Program-made: the position numbers and the translations under genes | Origin: Anagrus nilaparvatae | Taxonomy: Eukaryota; Arthropoda; Insecta; Hymenoptera; Mymaridae | Assembly: GCA_022575985.1 (NCBI GenBank) | Contig: JAKSXM010000246.1 | Coordinates: forward strand, 10,248,001-10,312,000 | DNA length: 64,000 nt | Direction of reading: 5' to 3' | The notes under the pieces: model-generated | Told to the model about the DNA's origin: nothing | The model's database searches: none | Seen by the model: the letters and a program-made list of their open reading frames with translations, nothing else | Part shown: positions 37,247 through 49,668 of the stretch, one piece after another | Numbering within the stretch: the stretch's first letter is position 1 | How the letters are laid out: every line of letters begins with the position of its first letter

Positions 37247-39214
37247 CGACTAGGCATTGAAAGGCAAAGTCATATACTGATAAAAAATTTTAATCAATCA
37301 TATAATTACCAATTTACATGTATTTGTTTTTAATTAAACTAGTTCAGCTTATTGGACAAATTTCTTTTGATTTGAATCAGATGCTTAAAAATCAATTGTT
37401 AAGTTAATGTAAATTAAATTGTCACCTTCGCTCCTAATTTATTGTCACCATATATATTTAATAAATATTAATTTTAATATATATATATATATATATGGGT
37501 GGTTTTCACTGGATCTGTATATTTTTTTATTGTTTACTGTTTAACACTAATTATATTTTAGTTTTTTTTTTTTTTGTATTTTTATGTTTATCAAGGACTT
37601 GTACTGATCAGAAATCTTAAATGAATCATTTTAAATTCAATTTCCGTAAGAATCATGCCTAGTACAAGTCATTAAATAAAGAAAAAATAATTTTGAAATA
37701 ATTTAGGCAATATATATAAAAATTAAAATTAATTAAATTTAATATTTTTTATAAAAAGTTCTTATTCTGCTAGTTTACTCAAGTTTCCTTGTTCTAATTT
37801 TATTTTAAATTATTCACTGTTAAACTGACAACTAAACTATTTTCTTAATGAAATATCTTTCATCAAAATGAACAGCATATTAAATAATTTTTTCAAGAAT
37901 TACCAAGTTAAAAAATTAATAAAATTCAGAAATCAACAAATTTTTTTAAACCAAATTTCACGACTATTATAAATTACATAAATTTTTATGAATACATACA
38001 ACCAAATAATGACCAGATATTTATTATTCCTGCAAAATTTTTTCATTAAAAAAAAAAATACATATACATTTAAATATATTCACATGCGTGCATAACTCTA
38101 ATTTACGTGTTTCAAGCTTTTATTATCTCCAGGTAAATATGTAAATGTTAGTGTAAATAATAATTTTATAATCTTGATAACGGAAACCAAAATCGTTAAA
38201 ATTTATTCATATCGGTATTTTAATAAAAATCTAAAAATTTGATATGTAAGAAGAACAAACGAATATCTTATTGCTTTATCAAACAGTTTACACACTAATT
38301 AAACAGTAATTAATAGCTCTAAATTAATTGACGTAAGTTATTGTAAGTAAATTTTCAGTGGTTCTGAAGGTTATGTAGTAATCATAAAGATTTGATAGAA
38401 ATTAAATGACTGTTAGAACAAACTTTTAAATAAATTTAGACGCATTAATCTTAGCAGAATAATAAAAGTAACTGTAAAACAGTTAATTAATCTCTGAAAC
38501 CTTAATTACCCAATTAATTAATATAAATAGAACCTAATATCATATTAAAATAAAATTTCTGTATATATATGTCTCTGTATGTATAAAATAATATATAAAT
38601 AAATAAAATTTGCAATTATCTCGAGCATTCACCTTAACTCATATATTATTACCGTTAGCCCTTCAAGTAAAATCTAACATATATGTAATGATATAGAAGG
38701 AGGATATACCTATAGATACTTTTTTATTATTATATATGTACGTACCTATTTTAATAAAATGGAAAAATACTGTTATATATTTAATTATATTTATTAGAAA
38801 TATTATTCTTTTATGTATTTTTAACACCTACTATGTTATTTCGGTTTGGACATTTGAATTGAGGAGCTACTATGTAATTTTATTTAACTGTTGATTTTTA
38901 GGTTTTTTTATATGTTGGATCATTTAGGTACTTTTTGTATTTTAATATTTTATGGGGTTTATGTATAATTTTTATAAATCTTAAGTAATTCGAAAGATTT
39001 TTAAAATATTAAATCTTGCAATGTATGTATTTTTTGATTTTTTTATGTTATCTAATATTTAATGTAAAACGAATGTAAAATATACTGAATATTTTGAATT
39101 ATCTAGAAATTTTGGAATTCGGCTAATATGAAAGTATATAATTTTTATTTGAAAATTGTGATACCATGTTCAGAAAAAATCACATATTTTCATAACAATT
39201 GATTATAAATTTTA

Positions 39215-39252
39215 TTTCTCGAAAGAGAATTGACGTTTCAATACTATATAAA
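39215..39252 (+). promoter_or_regulatory. Promoter-like module P11 (GAAA class)
   Basis: TCTCGAAAGAGAATTG at 39217, AATACTATATAAA with TATA at 39245. A start near 39275 would meet a T9 run at 39335, about 60 nt on. A MITE follows at 39487. Confidence 0.7.
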
Positions 39253-39486
39253 TAGTTGCAAGCTGTAATTTTTATTAACTTTGATAATACTTAAATAAAC
39301 ATAAATTAAAAATATTCTTTAATACATGTCTTGCTTTTTTTTTCTCTCTCATGATGTTAGAGTTCTCGTTGGCTTGTATTGAATTGTTTATATAGCTGGC
39401 CTAGAATAATTTTGTTAGCGCTGCATACAAAATTCAATTAAATATGAATTAACATTATTAATTACAATTTTATTAATAATGGTTCT

Positions 39487-39796
39487 GTCGCCAGCAATGC
39501 TATTTAATGCCATAAAAGCTCCATGGAAAAAAATGGGTGGTATTTATGTTTATTGACCCGCTAAACACGAATCCGAGGTCTATTTTGCAAAATTCGTGGT
39601 TAATTCTTTGATATTAATAAATTACTGCAAAATTGACCAATAATTTGCTAATAACAAAAAATTGACCACGAATTTTGCGAAATAGACCCCGGATTCGTGT
39701 TTAGCGGGTCAAAAAACATAAATACAACCAATTTTTTTCCATGGAGCTTTTATGGTAATTTATGATTTTATGGCATTAAATAGCATTGCTGACGAC
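39487..39796. mobile_element. Foldback MITE, 310 bp
   Basis: The arms are inverted copies: GTCGCCAGCAATGCTATTT on the left against GTCGTCAGCAATGCTATTT read from the right, then AAAGCTCCATGGAAAAAAAT, GACCCGCTAAACACGAATCC and CAAAATTCGTGGT on both sides. The right arm has an extra 18 bp or so near its outer end. No clear target duplication. Confidence 0.75.
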
Positions 39797-40126
39797 TCCA
39801 GCAAGGTGTTCTGTTTTTAACATGGTTTTGAAGTACTTACTTTGATTTCAGTACATGTCAACCTGAATTAAAAAGGATCAATTGTTACTTATAAATGAAA
39901 ATTAAGTAAATTTTTTATTAATATTGGCGAGAATATTGGTATAGTCGTTGAAAATAATACAAAAGTTATTTTAATTTTCATTTATACTTTTTATTTTAAA
40001 TTATGATACACACTGAAATCAGAAAAAATGAAACTTTAAATACGTATTATCTCCAGTGACTCATAAAAATTACGTACTGACTTACATAGAAGTATAGTAC
40101 AAAATTAGAACTTACTTTGTAGTTTT

Positions 40127-40164
40127 TTTCTCGAAAGGGAATAGGCTTTTTAATACTATATAAG
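40127..40164 (+). promoter_or_regulatory. Promoter-like module P12 (GAAA class)
   Basis: TCTCGAAAGGGAATAG at 40129, AATACTATATAAG with TATA at 40157. About 45 bp downstream an AATACTATGTATAACTGG stretch begins that resembles the TATA region and downstream flank of P13. Confidence 0.7.
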
Positions 40165-41462
40165 TTTGATGGAGGATAAGCAAATGCTAATACCAATACT
40201 ATGTATAACTGGATTATAAAATACAATGAACATTCAATATAAATTTGTTTCTATTATAAAGCATTCCTAGTGAAGAATAAAAGATCATTTTCTATTTTTG
40301 AATCATTAATCAAATTGGTTCTTGATGACTTAAATAACTGTTGGTATATTTTCGAATGACTCTTTGTTAAACCAAGGTATAAATTAATATAACTTATCTT
40401 TTAATGCAAAACAGCTTCGAAAGTAAAATTCCTAGATATTTTTTTCCGCTGTTCAACCTGTGATTTTTCACTCAATTCGAAAACAGTGTTCGCCTCGGCG
40501 TATAATAAAAAAATCTTTGACTATTGTAATGTAAAAATATATAAAAATAAAAGTCATGAAAATATAAGTATCTAAATTTATTATTTAAAAATACGTTAGT
40601 TAAATTCATCTGAAATAACCCAAATATTACCTAAACTCATACCAAAAAGGCAAATAAATATTCCTCACAAATCATCACATCTTTAATATTTTCATTGTTT
40701 TTAAATAATAAAATTAAATACCTATAGATAAAGCAACAAATTTTTTTTTATTATTTCAATACTAAAAATTAATAAATACTTTTAAAAAAACTTTCATTTT
40801 ATAAATAAATAAAAAAGTAATATTGTTATCCAACAACAACAAAAAAAATATTAGTTTAAATTTAATACATATAAACAAAACAATAGTACAATTACAATAA
40901 AATTCATTACAGATTAAAAAAAAAAAACAAAACTATTGTTTTAAATTTTGATGATGATAGTATGTAATTTAAAAATATTTTTATGGATAGAAGATCTTAT
41001 GGGTGAAAGTGTGCGCGGGTGTCAAATAATAAAAAAATATGTATAGATTTTATTTTAAATAAGGAAGTATTTATAATGAAAGTCCCTTGTATGTTATAAG
41101 GTAATAATCCTTTATACATTGTAGAACACTTAATAATTTATAAAATTTCTCTAAAAAAAAATTTTTTATTTATAATTTTAAGATATATTTATAAGTACTG
41201 TACTAAAAAACTTTCTCTAGATTAGTAAATTGTACTTTTTTATGTGGATATATAGTTTCTAATTTTAATAAAATTGATTTTTTTTCAATTACTTTTATCT
41301 GTTTATACTATTTTTGTATAGTTTTAAGTGCTTGGAGGTAATTTAAATGTTACTGTAGAGTCAAATTTGCATATAAAAGTTATAAAAATTAAAATTAATC
41401 TCTCGGTAAATTATAATCAAATAAAATTTTTTTCCTGTTTACTTATGAAAACTTGTGAAATT

Positions 41463-41650
41463 AAAGCCCTTTCTACATCAGATTAAAAGTCGATATTAAA
41501 TCTGGTCATCTTTAAAATTTATATAGTGTAGTTAGGGATTTTTTATGATTAATCGTGAATAACTCCCATCTGCACTATATAAATTTTAAAAATTACCAGA
41601 TTAAATTACCAATAATATCGACTTTTAATCAAATGTAGAAAGGGCTTAAG
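41463..41650. mobile_element. Short palindromic MITE, about 186 bp
   Basis: AAGCCCTTTCTACATCAGA and the mirrored AAGCCCTTTCTACATTTGA ends, followed by TTAAAAGTCGATATT and AATTTATATAGTG on both sides. Compact hairpin, no reading frame. Superfamily not assigned. Confidence 0.75.
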
Positions 41651-41734
41651 ATTATATTTAAAAAAACAGAAAAAAGTAAATTGTTAAGTTAAATTTTTAT
41701 TACTTTCTTTACTACGAAGTAATGGTGTGCAATT

Positions 41735-41880
41735 ACCCAAAAAACTATCCGGGTTTCGGATACTTGACCCGAAATTTTGCCAGGTCAGATTTTGTTTAAA
41801 ATCTGAAATTTCTCGAAAAAGGTCTGCAGTTACAGTTTCGAATCGTAAGGCTGTGCGAAACCCAACACGCACACGCCAAT
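41735..41880. repeat. CGGGT-type dispersed repeat remnant
   Basis: Contains ATCCGGGTTTCGGATAC, GACCCGAAATTTTG and CCAGGTCAGATTTTG, matching in style the blocks at 10300-10590 and 54975-55050. The 62-codon minus-strand frame here lies within the repeat and is not called. Confidence 0.4.
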
Positions 41881-41951
41881 TGCGAAATTTTAACTAAAAT
41901 TAACCTAATTAAAACAAGACCCTAATTTTTCTCATAATATTAAAACTTACT

Positions 41952-41988
41952 TTTCTCGAAAGAGAATTGGCGTTTTAATACTATATAA
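41952..41988 (+). promoter_or_regulatory. Promoter-like module P13 (GAAA class)
   Basis: TCTCGAAAGAGAATTG at 41954, AATACTATATAATTGG with TATA at 41982. Downstream (42000-42040) the sequence AGTGAACATTCACAATATAA resembles that at 40225-40245 after P12. Confidence 0.7.
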
Positions 41989-42039
41989 TTGGATTATGAT
42001 AGACAGTGAACATTCACAATATAAAATTATCAGCTACAT

Positions 42040-43613
42040 AATATAAGTTTTTAAACTCACTAATATTTACTAATTGTTTCAGATTTTCGAACCAAACTTC
42101 AATTTTAAAAAACTTTATTGTTCAAAAATCAAAGATTAACTTAAAAGAATAAAACTGTCGGTTTATTTGGTTTTTTTTGTTGGTTTTTTGGTTTGGTTTG
42201 TTTTTCGAGACACGTGCAAAAAACTAATTTTCCTGTAACCAAAATTAACGAAAATTACATCTTTACTATCAGGATTATCTGCTTGATTTCTGCTTAAAGT
42301 TACAAATTTTAAACACAGCAACCTGAAATTTAGATTTATTTTGAAAAAACCAAATGATAAATGTTAAAAATTAAATAACATATGAAAAAAAAAGCTTTTC
42401 TATTTATAATGCAAAAACATAAATAACACCAAAAGAAGGAATTTTCTATATACCTGACTTTAATGTACTAGAAATATTAATCTAAATCCAACTTTAACAA
42501 AGCTATAAATAACAGATCTCATAAAAATAATGCATAATCAATAAAACTATACCTAATTTATGACTTTCCAATAATACCCAGATTTAGCAATTTAATCTGA
42601 TTTCAAATTTATCTGTAAATATTAACTTTAATCTTATTATAATAAAAAATAATACTTTTTAATTTAATTAAAAAAAGTAAATAAATAACTTTTGACAGCA
42701 TGCAAATATTAAGTACCCATAATTTAATAAATTTCATTTTAAATATGATTATGAATCATCTTCATTTTAATTAGTTCATACGTAGACACATTGGCAATTA
42801 CTTGATTAATTACACATTTACACACACACATGTATAGTAACCTTAAATAAACATGGTATAAGAAAATTTCATAACAGTCAACGCCTTTTTATATATATTT
42901 TACGTGGCAATGAACTTCATCATAATATACTTAACTTTTTCTCACGTCTAACACACACGCATTTTATGTATTACTGCCAGTATTAAAAAGATTCAAAGTA
43001 ATAATAATAATATTCTTGAAGAATACAGCTTTCTTGTATAAATGATTATTTTTAATATGATGGAATATGGAGAAGAGGAAAAAACGTTTCATTTTTAAAA
43101 GATAATTGATTTTTCTCTTACGTTTGTTTTTTAGTACCTTTTTTTTTGTTATCAGGTGTTTTCAGTGAAGGTTTTATTTTTAATCAAAATTTTTTTATTG
43201 GATTTTCAAATGTCATATCGAATTCTATCACCAAAAATTTTCAGTTATCATTTTTTACATATAGTATCTTTTAACTTTAGACCTTAAATAATGTATAAAT
43301 GAAGTCTTTATACTATTGTGAAGTAATTTAATGTCAAAATTTATTTTTACAAAAAGTAAAAAAAAAAAATAAGTACTAATAATACAAACACAGATTTTCA
43401 ACTCAGTTTTAACACTCAATGAAAATTTATACATAATTTAAATTCGACAATTGTAAGAAATATATAGAAACATTCGTAAATGGATTTGTACCAGATTCAA
43501 TGAAAAAAAATTGTTAATTTGAACGTTATAGAATAATATTTTTTAAGTTATAGATATTATTAAATTAAAATTTTCATAAGATATTTTAGTATAATATTAT
43601 AATTAAAAACTTG
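42040..43613. other. AT-rich noncoding DNA
   Basis: No gene, repeat end or module recognised. Confidence 0.5.
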
Positions 43614-43651
43614 CTTTTATAATAATTGGAATGCATTTCTCTTGCGAGAAA
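43614..43651 (-). promoter_or_regulatory. Promoter-like module P14 (GCAA class, perfect palindrome)
   Basis: TCTCGCAAGAGAAATG from 43649, TATAAAAG from 43621. Box arms TTTCTC and GAGAAA pair perfectly around GCAA. Shares ACTAGAT(T/G)TCATTTTT upstream and TATAAAAGC(A/T)AGTTT downstream with P15. Confidence 0.7.
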
Positions 43652-46600
43652 AATGAAATCTAGTTATATGTTTATTAATACAAAATTTTATAATTTCTTA
43701 TAAGATAAAATTTTTTTTGGGAATTTAATTTTTTAACTGCTAACAGTAAGAATATTTTTTAATTAATAATTATAGTATTTACTTTTAATTACTTATAATT
43801 ATAGCTTTCTGGGTCAGTATATGCAATGATACAAACTGTTTTCTTCACTATATGATTCAACAATTATCTAAATTTATTTAAAAATCCCCAGTTTTAAACA
43901 TCTTAAAATTTTTATCATAAAGAAAAATAATTTTTTAATAGCAAGCTAAATCTTTACATTTTCAATATGACAAAATTTTCGAGTTAATAAAAAAAAATAT
44001 TCTTAAAAGACAAATAATTTAATAAAAGCCAAAACCCAACTCAATTTTCTAATACTATACCATAATTTACAATAGAAACCATTCATGAGAAAGCAATTTT
44101 TTACCTAAAAAATAATTACACATTTAAAATATTAAAAAGCATTTTATAAAAAAATATGAAAACAATTTTTTAACAAAGATAATTTCCTATCCCATAGAAT
44201 AAAGAAAGTTTACAATATTATCAAATTACAAAATATCTATAATTTTCATAAAAGGCTAAATCTCTTTTTAATATACCAACAATCTTAATTTTCTAAAATG
44301 TCATTAAAATGCATTATTCCTGTTGTTTATTATTATTTAAAAAATTGCAAAGTCACAGAATTACAAAAAACTTACTAATCATTCAGTGTTATTACTTTTT
44401 TAAAAAAACGTTCAGTCTAAATAATGTTCAAAAAAATATCGATTAAAAATATTTTTTATGTAATCACTTGAGATAAATAATGAAATTTAAGGAGAACAAT
44501 AACCACTCAAAAAAAATATATTTTTATGAATGCATATTTATTTTATTGTATTTTCTTGCTTTTATGTTTTGTAAATATATATTTTATGTCTTTTGTTAAG
44601 TACAAAAGTCATTAAAATATATGAATATCAGCAACTGTAAGTGTTTCTGTACGCGTGATTTGTGTACATTTGCAATTCTTTAAAAAATTTGTAGCATGCA
44701 AGTAAATATATGGTGCTAAATTATACGTTTCTTTAAGAGTATTGATTTTTATGGGCGAATTTATTTTTACTTAATTTTAGGTACTTAGAAATATAAATTT
44801 TGGCTATTTTTTAAGTTAGTGCTTTTAAGAAATTTTGCTTTTAAGTTTTGGTTAAGCATTGAAAGTTTCTTTTTATTTTTTGATAAATTAATACTTTTAT
44901 TCTACAAATTCTTTTACTATGGAAGCACGTTTTATCAATCATTTATCAATATACGTGAATGCAATTCTATAGTCTTTATTTTATTACTTCCAGATTGGCA
45001 TCATTTTTAACGTCTTATTTTTATAGAAAAGAATTACTTTATTTTTAAAAGTTTTAATTTTTATTTCATTGGTAAAATTTGTTCTGCTTAATATTTTATT
45101 CGAGATGCTAATTTTTAGGACCTGATTTCTTTTAATTTAATGAATTATTTATTTTATAGTAAAGTTACGAAAGTCTTAATTAAAGAAAATACTTTAGTTA
45201 TCCTAAAGTTTTATGGTGACATTTTGATAGTTTGCTTTAAATTGAAAAAAAAATTTTTTTTACTTCTATTTAGCTTTTGTCATTTGCAACCGTTTAAATG
45301 AATAAGAAATCCTAGCTGCTACAATCGAAATTTAAAAAAAAATTTCTGATTGATCAAATTTTCCGAAAAAGATAAGTAGCTAATAATATTCAATCACCAA
45401 AAAAATAAATAATGCCCAAAATTGTACGTCAATTACAATGTGAGGTGGGCATTCTTCCTTTATGAACAAAAGCCGTATACGACTTTTCTTTCTCAAAAGT
45501 TGGAAAAGTTTTTTTTTTTTTGGAAAACAGGTTCTTTCTGAAAAGAAAAATAAATTTAATTAAAAGATAAATTAAACAATTAGCGAACTCAAATTTTCAG
45601 AGGACAAAATTCATAATAGGCAAAATTGAAAATTTATGCAATAATATCTCGCCTATTTATACTTTGTTTGTCTAAATATATTAATACTAACTGCAAGCAC
45701 AATAAAACATAATTACGTAAATATTCGCTAAATTTATTTATTTAAACAACAAAAAGCGTCTAAAATAAAACCGAGAAAAAAAATTAAAATTTAAAAAATA
45801 CAAAAATTACATTCCAACAAAATCGCATGTATAATTTTGTGATCTATTGATATATCGATTAAAAGTAAATAAACGAATGCATATATAAATGCGTATGCGT
45901 ACATGCATGCATATATTTTCATTCGATACAGAGTTTTCCGCTTAGAATAACTTGAATCGTGAATATAAATAAAATACATTACAATATACCTTTATGTACA
46001 TTATTGTTACGTTTCATTCACTTTAAAATTTTCGTTATAGAACTATATATATAGGCTTTTATTCTAGGGAACAATAGAGTTGAAATATAGCGTATAAGAG
46101 AAAGAAATTAGCGAAAGGAAAAAAAATATAGTTTTTCTTCGCTTTTTTCGACTGTATTATTATTATAAATGATCTTTGTTATTGTGTTATTTTATAATAT
46201 CTGGGTATAACGCGGAGTAATTTATTTGAAATCTAAAATTCAATGAAATAAAAGATTTTTATCAAAAAATAGAAGAGTCGCGTTTTTATTGTTCTTTGGG
46301 TTATTTATTTGTTTTTAAGTTTTATGACTTTTCAATAAGTTTTAGAATCAATTTTATTTTTATTTATTGGGTGTGAAAATTATTCGATATGTGATTTGTA
46401 TTTTATTGGTATTGTCTTTGGAGTTATAAAGAATTTTATTTGCTTTGTATTAATATGAAAGAATTATTGAGAAAAAATTTTAAATTTTATACTCAATTTT
46501 ACTGCAATCATTCAAAAACACTTTTTTGTTAGTAATTTTCAATGAACAAATATTCGTTGTTTTTCATATCATATTTTAATAACGCATTTTATTAGGAGAG

Positions 46601-46800
46601 AAAGATTCAAAATTTAGTATTTATAATAAGGATTAAAAAAACCCTACGATCGAAAGTACTGATCCAAACAGATTAGTAAAACATAAAAACTTGTGATGAA
46701 TATAAGCAACATTTTGTAATTCAGAATTATAAACAATTTTACACCTTTAAGTAGTAAATATTAAATACCATAAGACAAAAAATTTTAACTACGAAACTAG
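43652..46800. other. AT-rich noncoding DNA
   Basis: No gene recognised. Frames at 44819-45010 and 45791-45979 are Phe/Tyr/Ile-rich without motif or promoter support. Confidence 0.5.
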
Positions 46801-46838
46801 CTTTTATAATATTCGGAATCCTTTTCTCTTGCGAGAAA
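46801..46838 (-). promoter_or_regulatory. Promoter-like module P15 (GCAA class, perfect palindrome)
   Basis: TCTCGCAAGAGAAAAG from 46836, TATAAAAG from 46808. Sister copy of P14, about 3.2 kb away on the same strand, and the module nearest the peptide gene pair. Confidence 0.7.
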
Positions 46839-47165
46839 AATGACATCTAGTGATAATTTTATTAAGTTCCAATTGTACGAAGATTCAAAAAAGTTAAGAA
46901 TTCTAGAATAAAAGTTTAATCAAAATAATACTCAAGTTATTAATTAAATATTGTTTTCAAATTTTCAGATACTGCTTTTATCAGTTACTTTTTAAACTCT
47001 TTATAATTTAAGATATTTATTTTTAATTAATTCATTTTAATAAATATATTTAATTATTTAAACAACAACGTATCCTTGATTATTTCAAGTGTATTATAGA
47101 TCATTAAATAATAAATAATTCAAGTAATAATTCAGATTTTGAATAAAAATATCAAAAATTTTAAT

Positions 47166-47171
47166 TTTATT
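47166..47171 (-). terminator. Polyadenylation signal of peptide gene 1
   Basis: AATAAA on the minus strand, about 90 bp past the stop codon. The duplicate gene has the same signal at 51758-51763. Confidence 0.5.
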
Positions 47172-47259
47172 TAAATTTTTTACAGGTTTTTAAATACATA
47201 ATAATTCTTAATTGCATTTTCATTGACAAATAAATATAGATGAAGGGAAGTTTTTAATT

Positions 47260-47974
47260 CTAAGAATGATAGGGTGGTGAGAATGAATCACAGGTACCAT
47301 GTTTTAGTCCCCATAAATTTCCAACACATTCATATTCGAACCCGTCTAGTCGACAAATTGTTTTGCAGTCACTGTCATGCCGGCACTAAAACAAATTAAT
47401 ATTATAATTAGAAAAATCTTTGCATTTTTTTCTTATCGTTTGATTTCAGGCTTGAAAATAAGGTTTTTTTCATTATTTATCAGGCATTCAGGCATCCATG
47501 TACCGGATAATGGGAGAACTTAAAAAAATTTATTTGAAATAAACAAAATTATTACGTTCTAGTGATATTTACAAGATAAATTAGGTAATTTTTTATAATT
47601 GCTATTCGTTAAAAATAGATTTTTACCTTTCTTATATGATTTTTTAACAAAACCGAAAATGAAAGTTCTCATTGTCATTATTGATATTAATGTAAATTCA
47701 AAAGATTTATTACTGTTTTCAAAAGCTGAGCATTAAAAATTTTTATTTTAAACATAAATGAAATTCAAAAAAAACCTTATTTTTGTATAAAATTTCTAAA
47801 ATTTAAACTATGAAGTGATTCAGCCTACGAATTTCTGTTTTACAAACTAATAAATGTATATAAATTTTATTTTTTGAAATATCATACCTTTTTATTCCTT
47901 TCGGGATCACAAGATTGAACGTACAAAACATTAAAAATAATTAAAATTACAAATATAACCAATAATCTAAACAT
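47260..47974 (-). CDS. Small secreted six-cysteine peptide, copy 1 (two exons)
   Basis: Function unknown; by build a secreted disulfide-rich peptide such as a venom, antimicrobial or effector peptide. Exon 1 is 47888-47974, exon 2 is 47260-47385 including stop TAG; the 502-bp intron is GT-AG and falls between codons. Product 70 residues: a hydrophobic signal peptide of about 21 residues (begins MFRLLVIF), then six cysteines at 22, 30, 36, 40, 49 and 61, spacing C-x7-C-x5-C-x3-C-x8-C-x11-C. This does not match the CS-alpha-beta defensin pattern (no final C-x-C) and only loosely fits an inhibitor knot. Support: TATA box and initiator upstream, AATAAA downstream, and a second intact copy at 51847-52544. 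I do not recognise the family. The gene model is inferred by eye. Confidence 0.7.
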
Positions 47975-48034
47975 TTTTTTTTTCTTCTTTTTGAAAAAAT
48001 AAGTAAATTGAAACTTAACAGAAATTTAACTTAC

Positions 48035-48067
48035 ACTGAAATTAAATTAAATGTTCGCCTATTTATA
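48035..48067 (-). promoter_or_regulatory. Core promoter of peptide gene 1 (TATA plus TCAGT initiator)
   Basis: TATAAATA at 48060-48067 and TCAGT at 48035-48039 on the minus strand; the presumed start A (48037) lies 30 bp from the first T of the TATA. TATA-initiator spacing and the TCAGT form are typical of arthropod polymerase II promoters. The predicted 5' UTR is about 60 bp. Confidence 0.7.
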
Positions 48068-48579
48068 TCAAATTTTTTATTTAATTATACTTACGTCTGT
48101 TTATATTGCTATTATTTACTTAATTATTAGATTAATATTTAATTTTATATATCTTAAATAATTTCTACGTCTAAACTTTTTTGATACTACGCGCTTCCTA
48201 TGAACGTCATTAGATTAAACAAATTTATTTTTTGAATTTCATATTTACTTTATAATATTTAATCATCAACCAAAATGAGTTTACTATTTTTCTTAGGTTC
48301 TCATCTTAGATTAAGTATGGGTATTATCGATTTTTCTAGGCATAGTTTTTATATTTAGGAGAGGAGATTGAACGTATTATTATTGACAGCAGGGCTATGG
48401 TGTTTGTGTTTTATTGTCAGCATTCAAAAGTCCTATAGAAATTTTATCTTGTTACACGTGTACCTGTATAAATAATGATAAATTCTTTATCACTAATGTA
48501 TAAAAAACATACTTAAACGTGGTAAAGAATATTTACTCATCCTCCAGGCATGTAAATATACATTTACATGCCGGAGCAG

Positions 48580-48758
48580 GGGCGTAGCCAGAAATTGGTT
48601 TTGGAGGGGGCGATTTAAAATTTTTGGCCAGGCGCCCCAAAAATAGGAGTACGGCGCCCTAAAATTTTTGTAATTTTTCATACTAGCGGGTCGAAAACTC
48701 TTTTTGATATGAAAAACGCGTTTTCTCCCCTCTGAGAAAGAAAAATTGCGTTTTATCC
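48580..48758 (-). repeat. Dispersed repeat with GGGGCGTAGCCAG end
   Basis: GGGGCGTAGCCAGAAATTGG at 48579-48598, then runs of GGCGCCC; ends in AAAAATTGCGTTTTATCCA. A related block ends at about 57538 with AAAAATTGCATTTTATCCA. The 89-codon minus-strand frame here is repeat sequence. Confidence 0.55.
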
Positions 48759-48759
48759 A

Positions 48760-48830
48760 CACTGTAAAAAGTAACTCTCTTATATTAACAAAAATAATAA
48801 CATTAGAGTGGACCTAAAATTGTAGTTTTA
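48760..48830. repeat. Partial CACTGTAAAAA MITE end
   Basis: CACTGTAAAAAGTAACT(C/T)TCTTATATTA matches the mirrored right terminus of the element at 14645-15030. It begins exactly where the preceding repeat ends; no matching second end nearby. Confidence 0.5.
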
Positions 48831-49668
48831 AGAAAAACTTGGCTCCCCGGGTTTTTTCATGAACTTTTGATCATAAAAAGTCCCCAGCTCTCAGGATTTT
48901 ACTTTTGCTTTTCAAAAACGCGTGCCTGTAAGCACCACAATTTTCCCATTTTTAAATAACATGGGAATTTGGACTTTTCAGGTTTCTAATTTATAACAGC
49001 GAATGTTTTGAAAAGCTGGTAATCGATGGAAAGTACTATTTAAACATATATAAAACGACACCCAACCTCAAGTAGTCAACAAAAATATTTCTAAAGCGAT
49101 TTTACCGGGTAATAAACGTAAAAAAATGCTCTATTTAAATTACATGAAGGTATGTTATTTTAATAGCTTTCATATAATAATTTTCATTTAATAACTTTCA
49201 TTAGCATGAAAAATTTTTTCCTTTTAAGTCCGGATAGGAAATTTCCCTGCCTATCCGATTCCGGGGTTAAAAATTTTTTTTGATATTTTTAATTTAGAAA
49301 AAATTTATTGAACTGCTGTTAATGGATACACGCTATGGGCGATCATTAACAATAAAGCAGTTTAATATTATTCATTAAATTACATTAATTTGTATTAGTG
49401 AATAATAATATTAGTCCATGAAGACTGGTAAATACAATTTATCATATAATTTTCTGATTAATTTAGAATAATTTAGTATTATTTAAAAAATAAAAAAATT
49501 CCTTTCAATTAAAATAATCTTTCAATTAAAAATTTCACTGCTTTAACATAAACGCTCTTAAAAATATGAAAAGATATATCCTAATGTAAAATTTCCCGCG
49601 AAATCCTTATTTTTGTCAGATTTTTGATTGGTCACGTGACTTGGCGGGAAATTTGAAATTTGTAAAAA
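48831..49668. other. Repeat-like noncoding DNA between the duplicated genes
   Basis: Moderately GC-richer patches (CCCCGGG at 48845, CCGGATAGGAAATTTCCCTGCC at 49231) in AT-rich DNA. No coding sequence seen. Probably transposon remnants. Confidence 0.4.

Larger units (their letters stand above)
47108..48304. repeat. Segmental duplication, copy 1 (peptide gene 1)
   Basis: Matches 51701-52874 almost base for base outside the second exon. Left edge at ATAATAAATAATTCAAG, right edge at AGGTTCTCAT. Contains the whole gene with core promoter and polyadenylation signal. Confidence 0.85.

Noticed and set aside
41808..41822. TTTCTCGAAAAAGG as another array box
   Set aside because: The GAGAA arm is missing and no TATA lies 28 bp away.
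47260..47974. Insect defensin of the CS-alpha-beta type
   Set aside because: Has C-x3-C but lacks the closing C-x-C and its spacing; family left unassigned.
48493..48762. 89-codon minus-strand frame
   Set aside because: It lies within a dispersed repeat also seen near 57400-57540.
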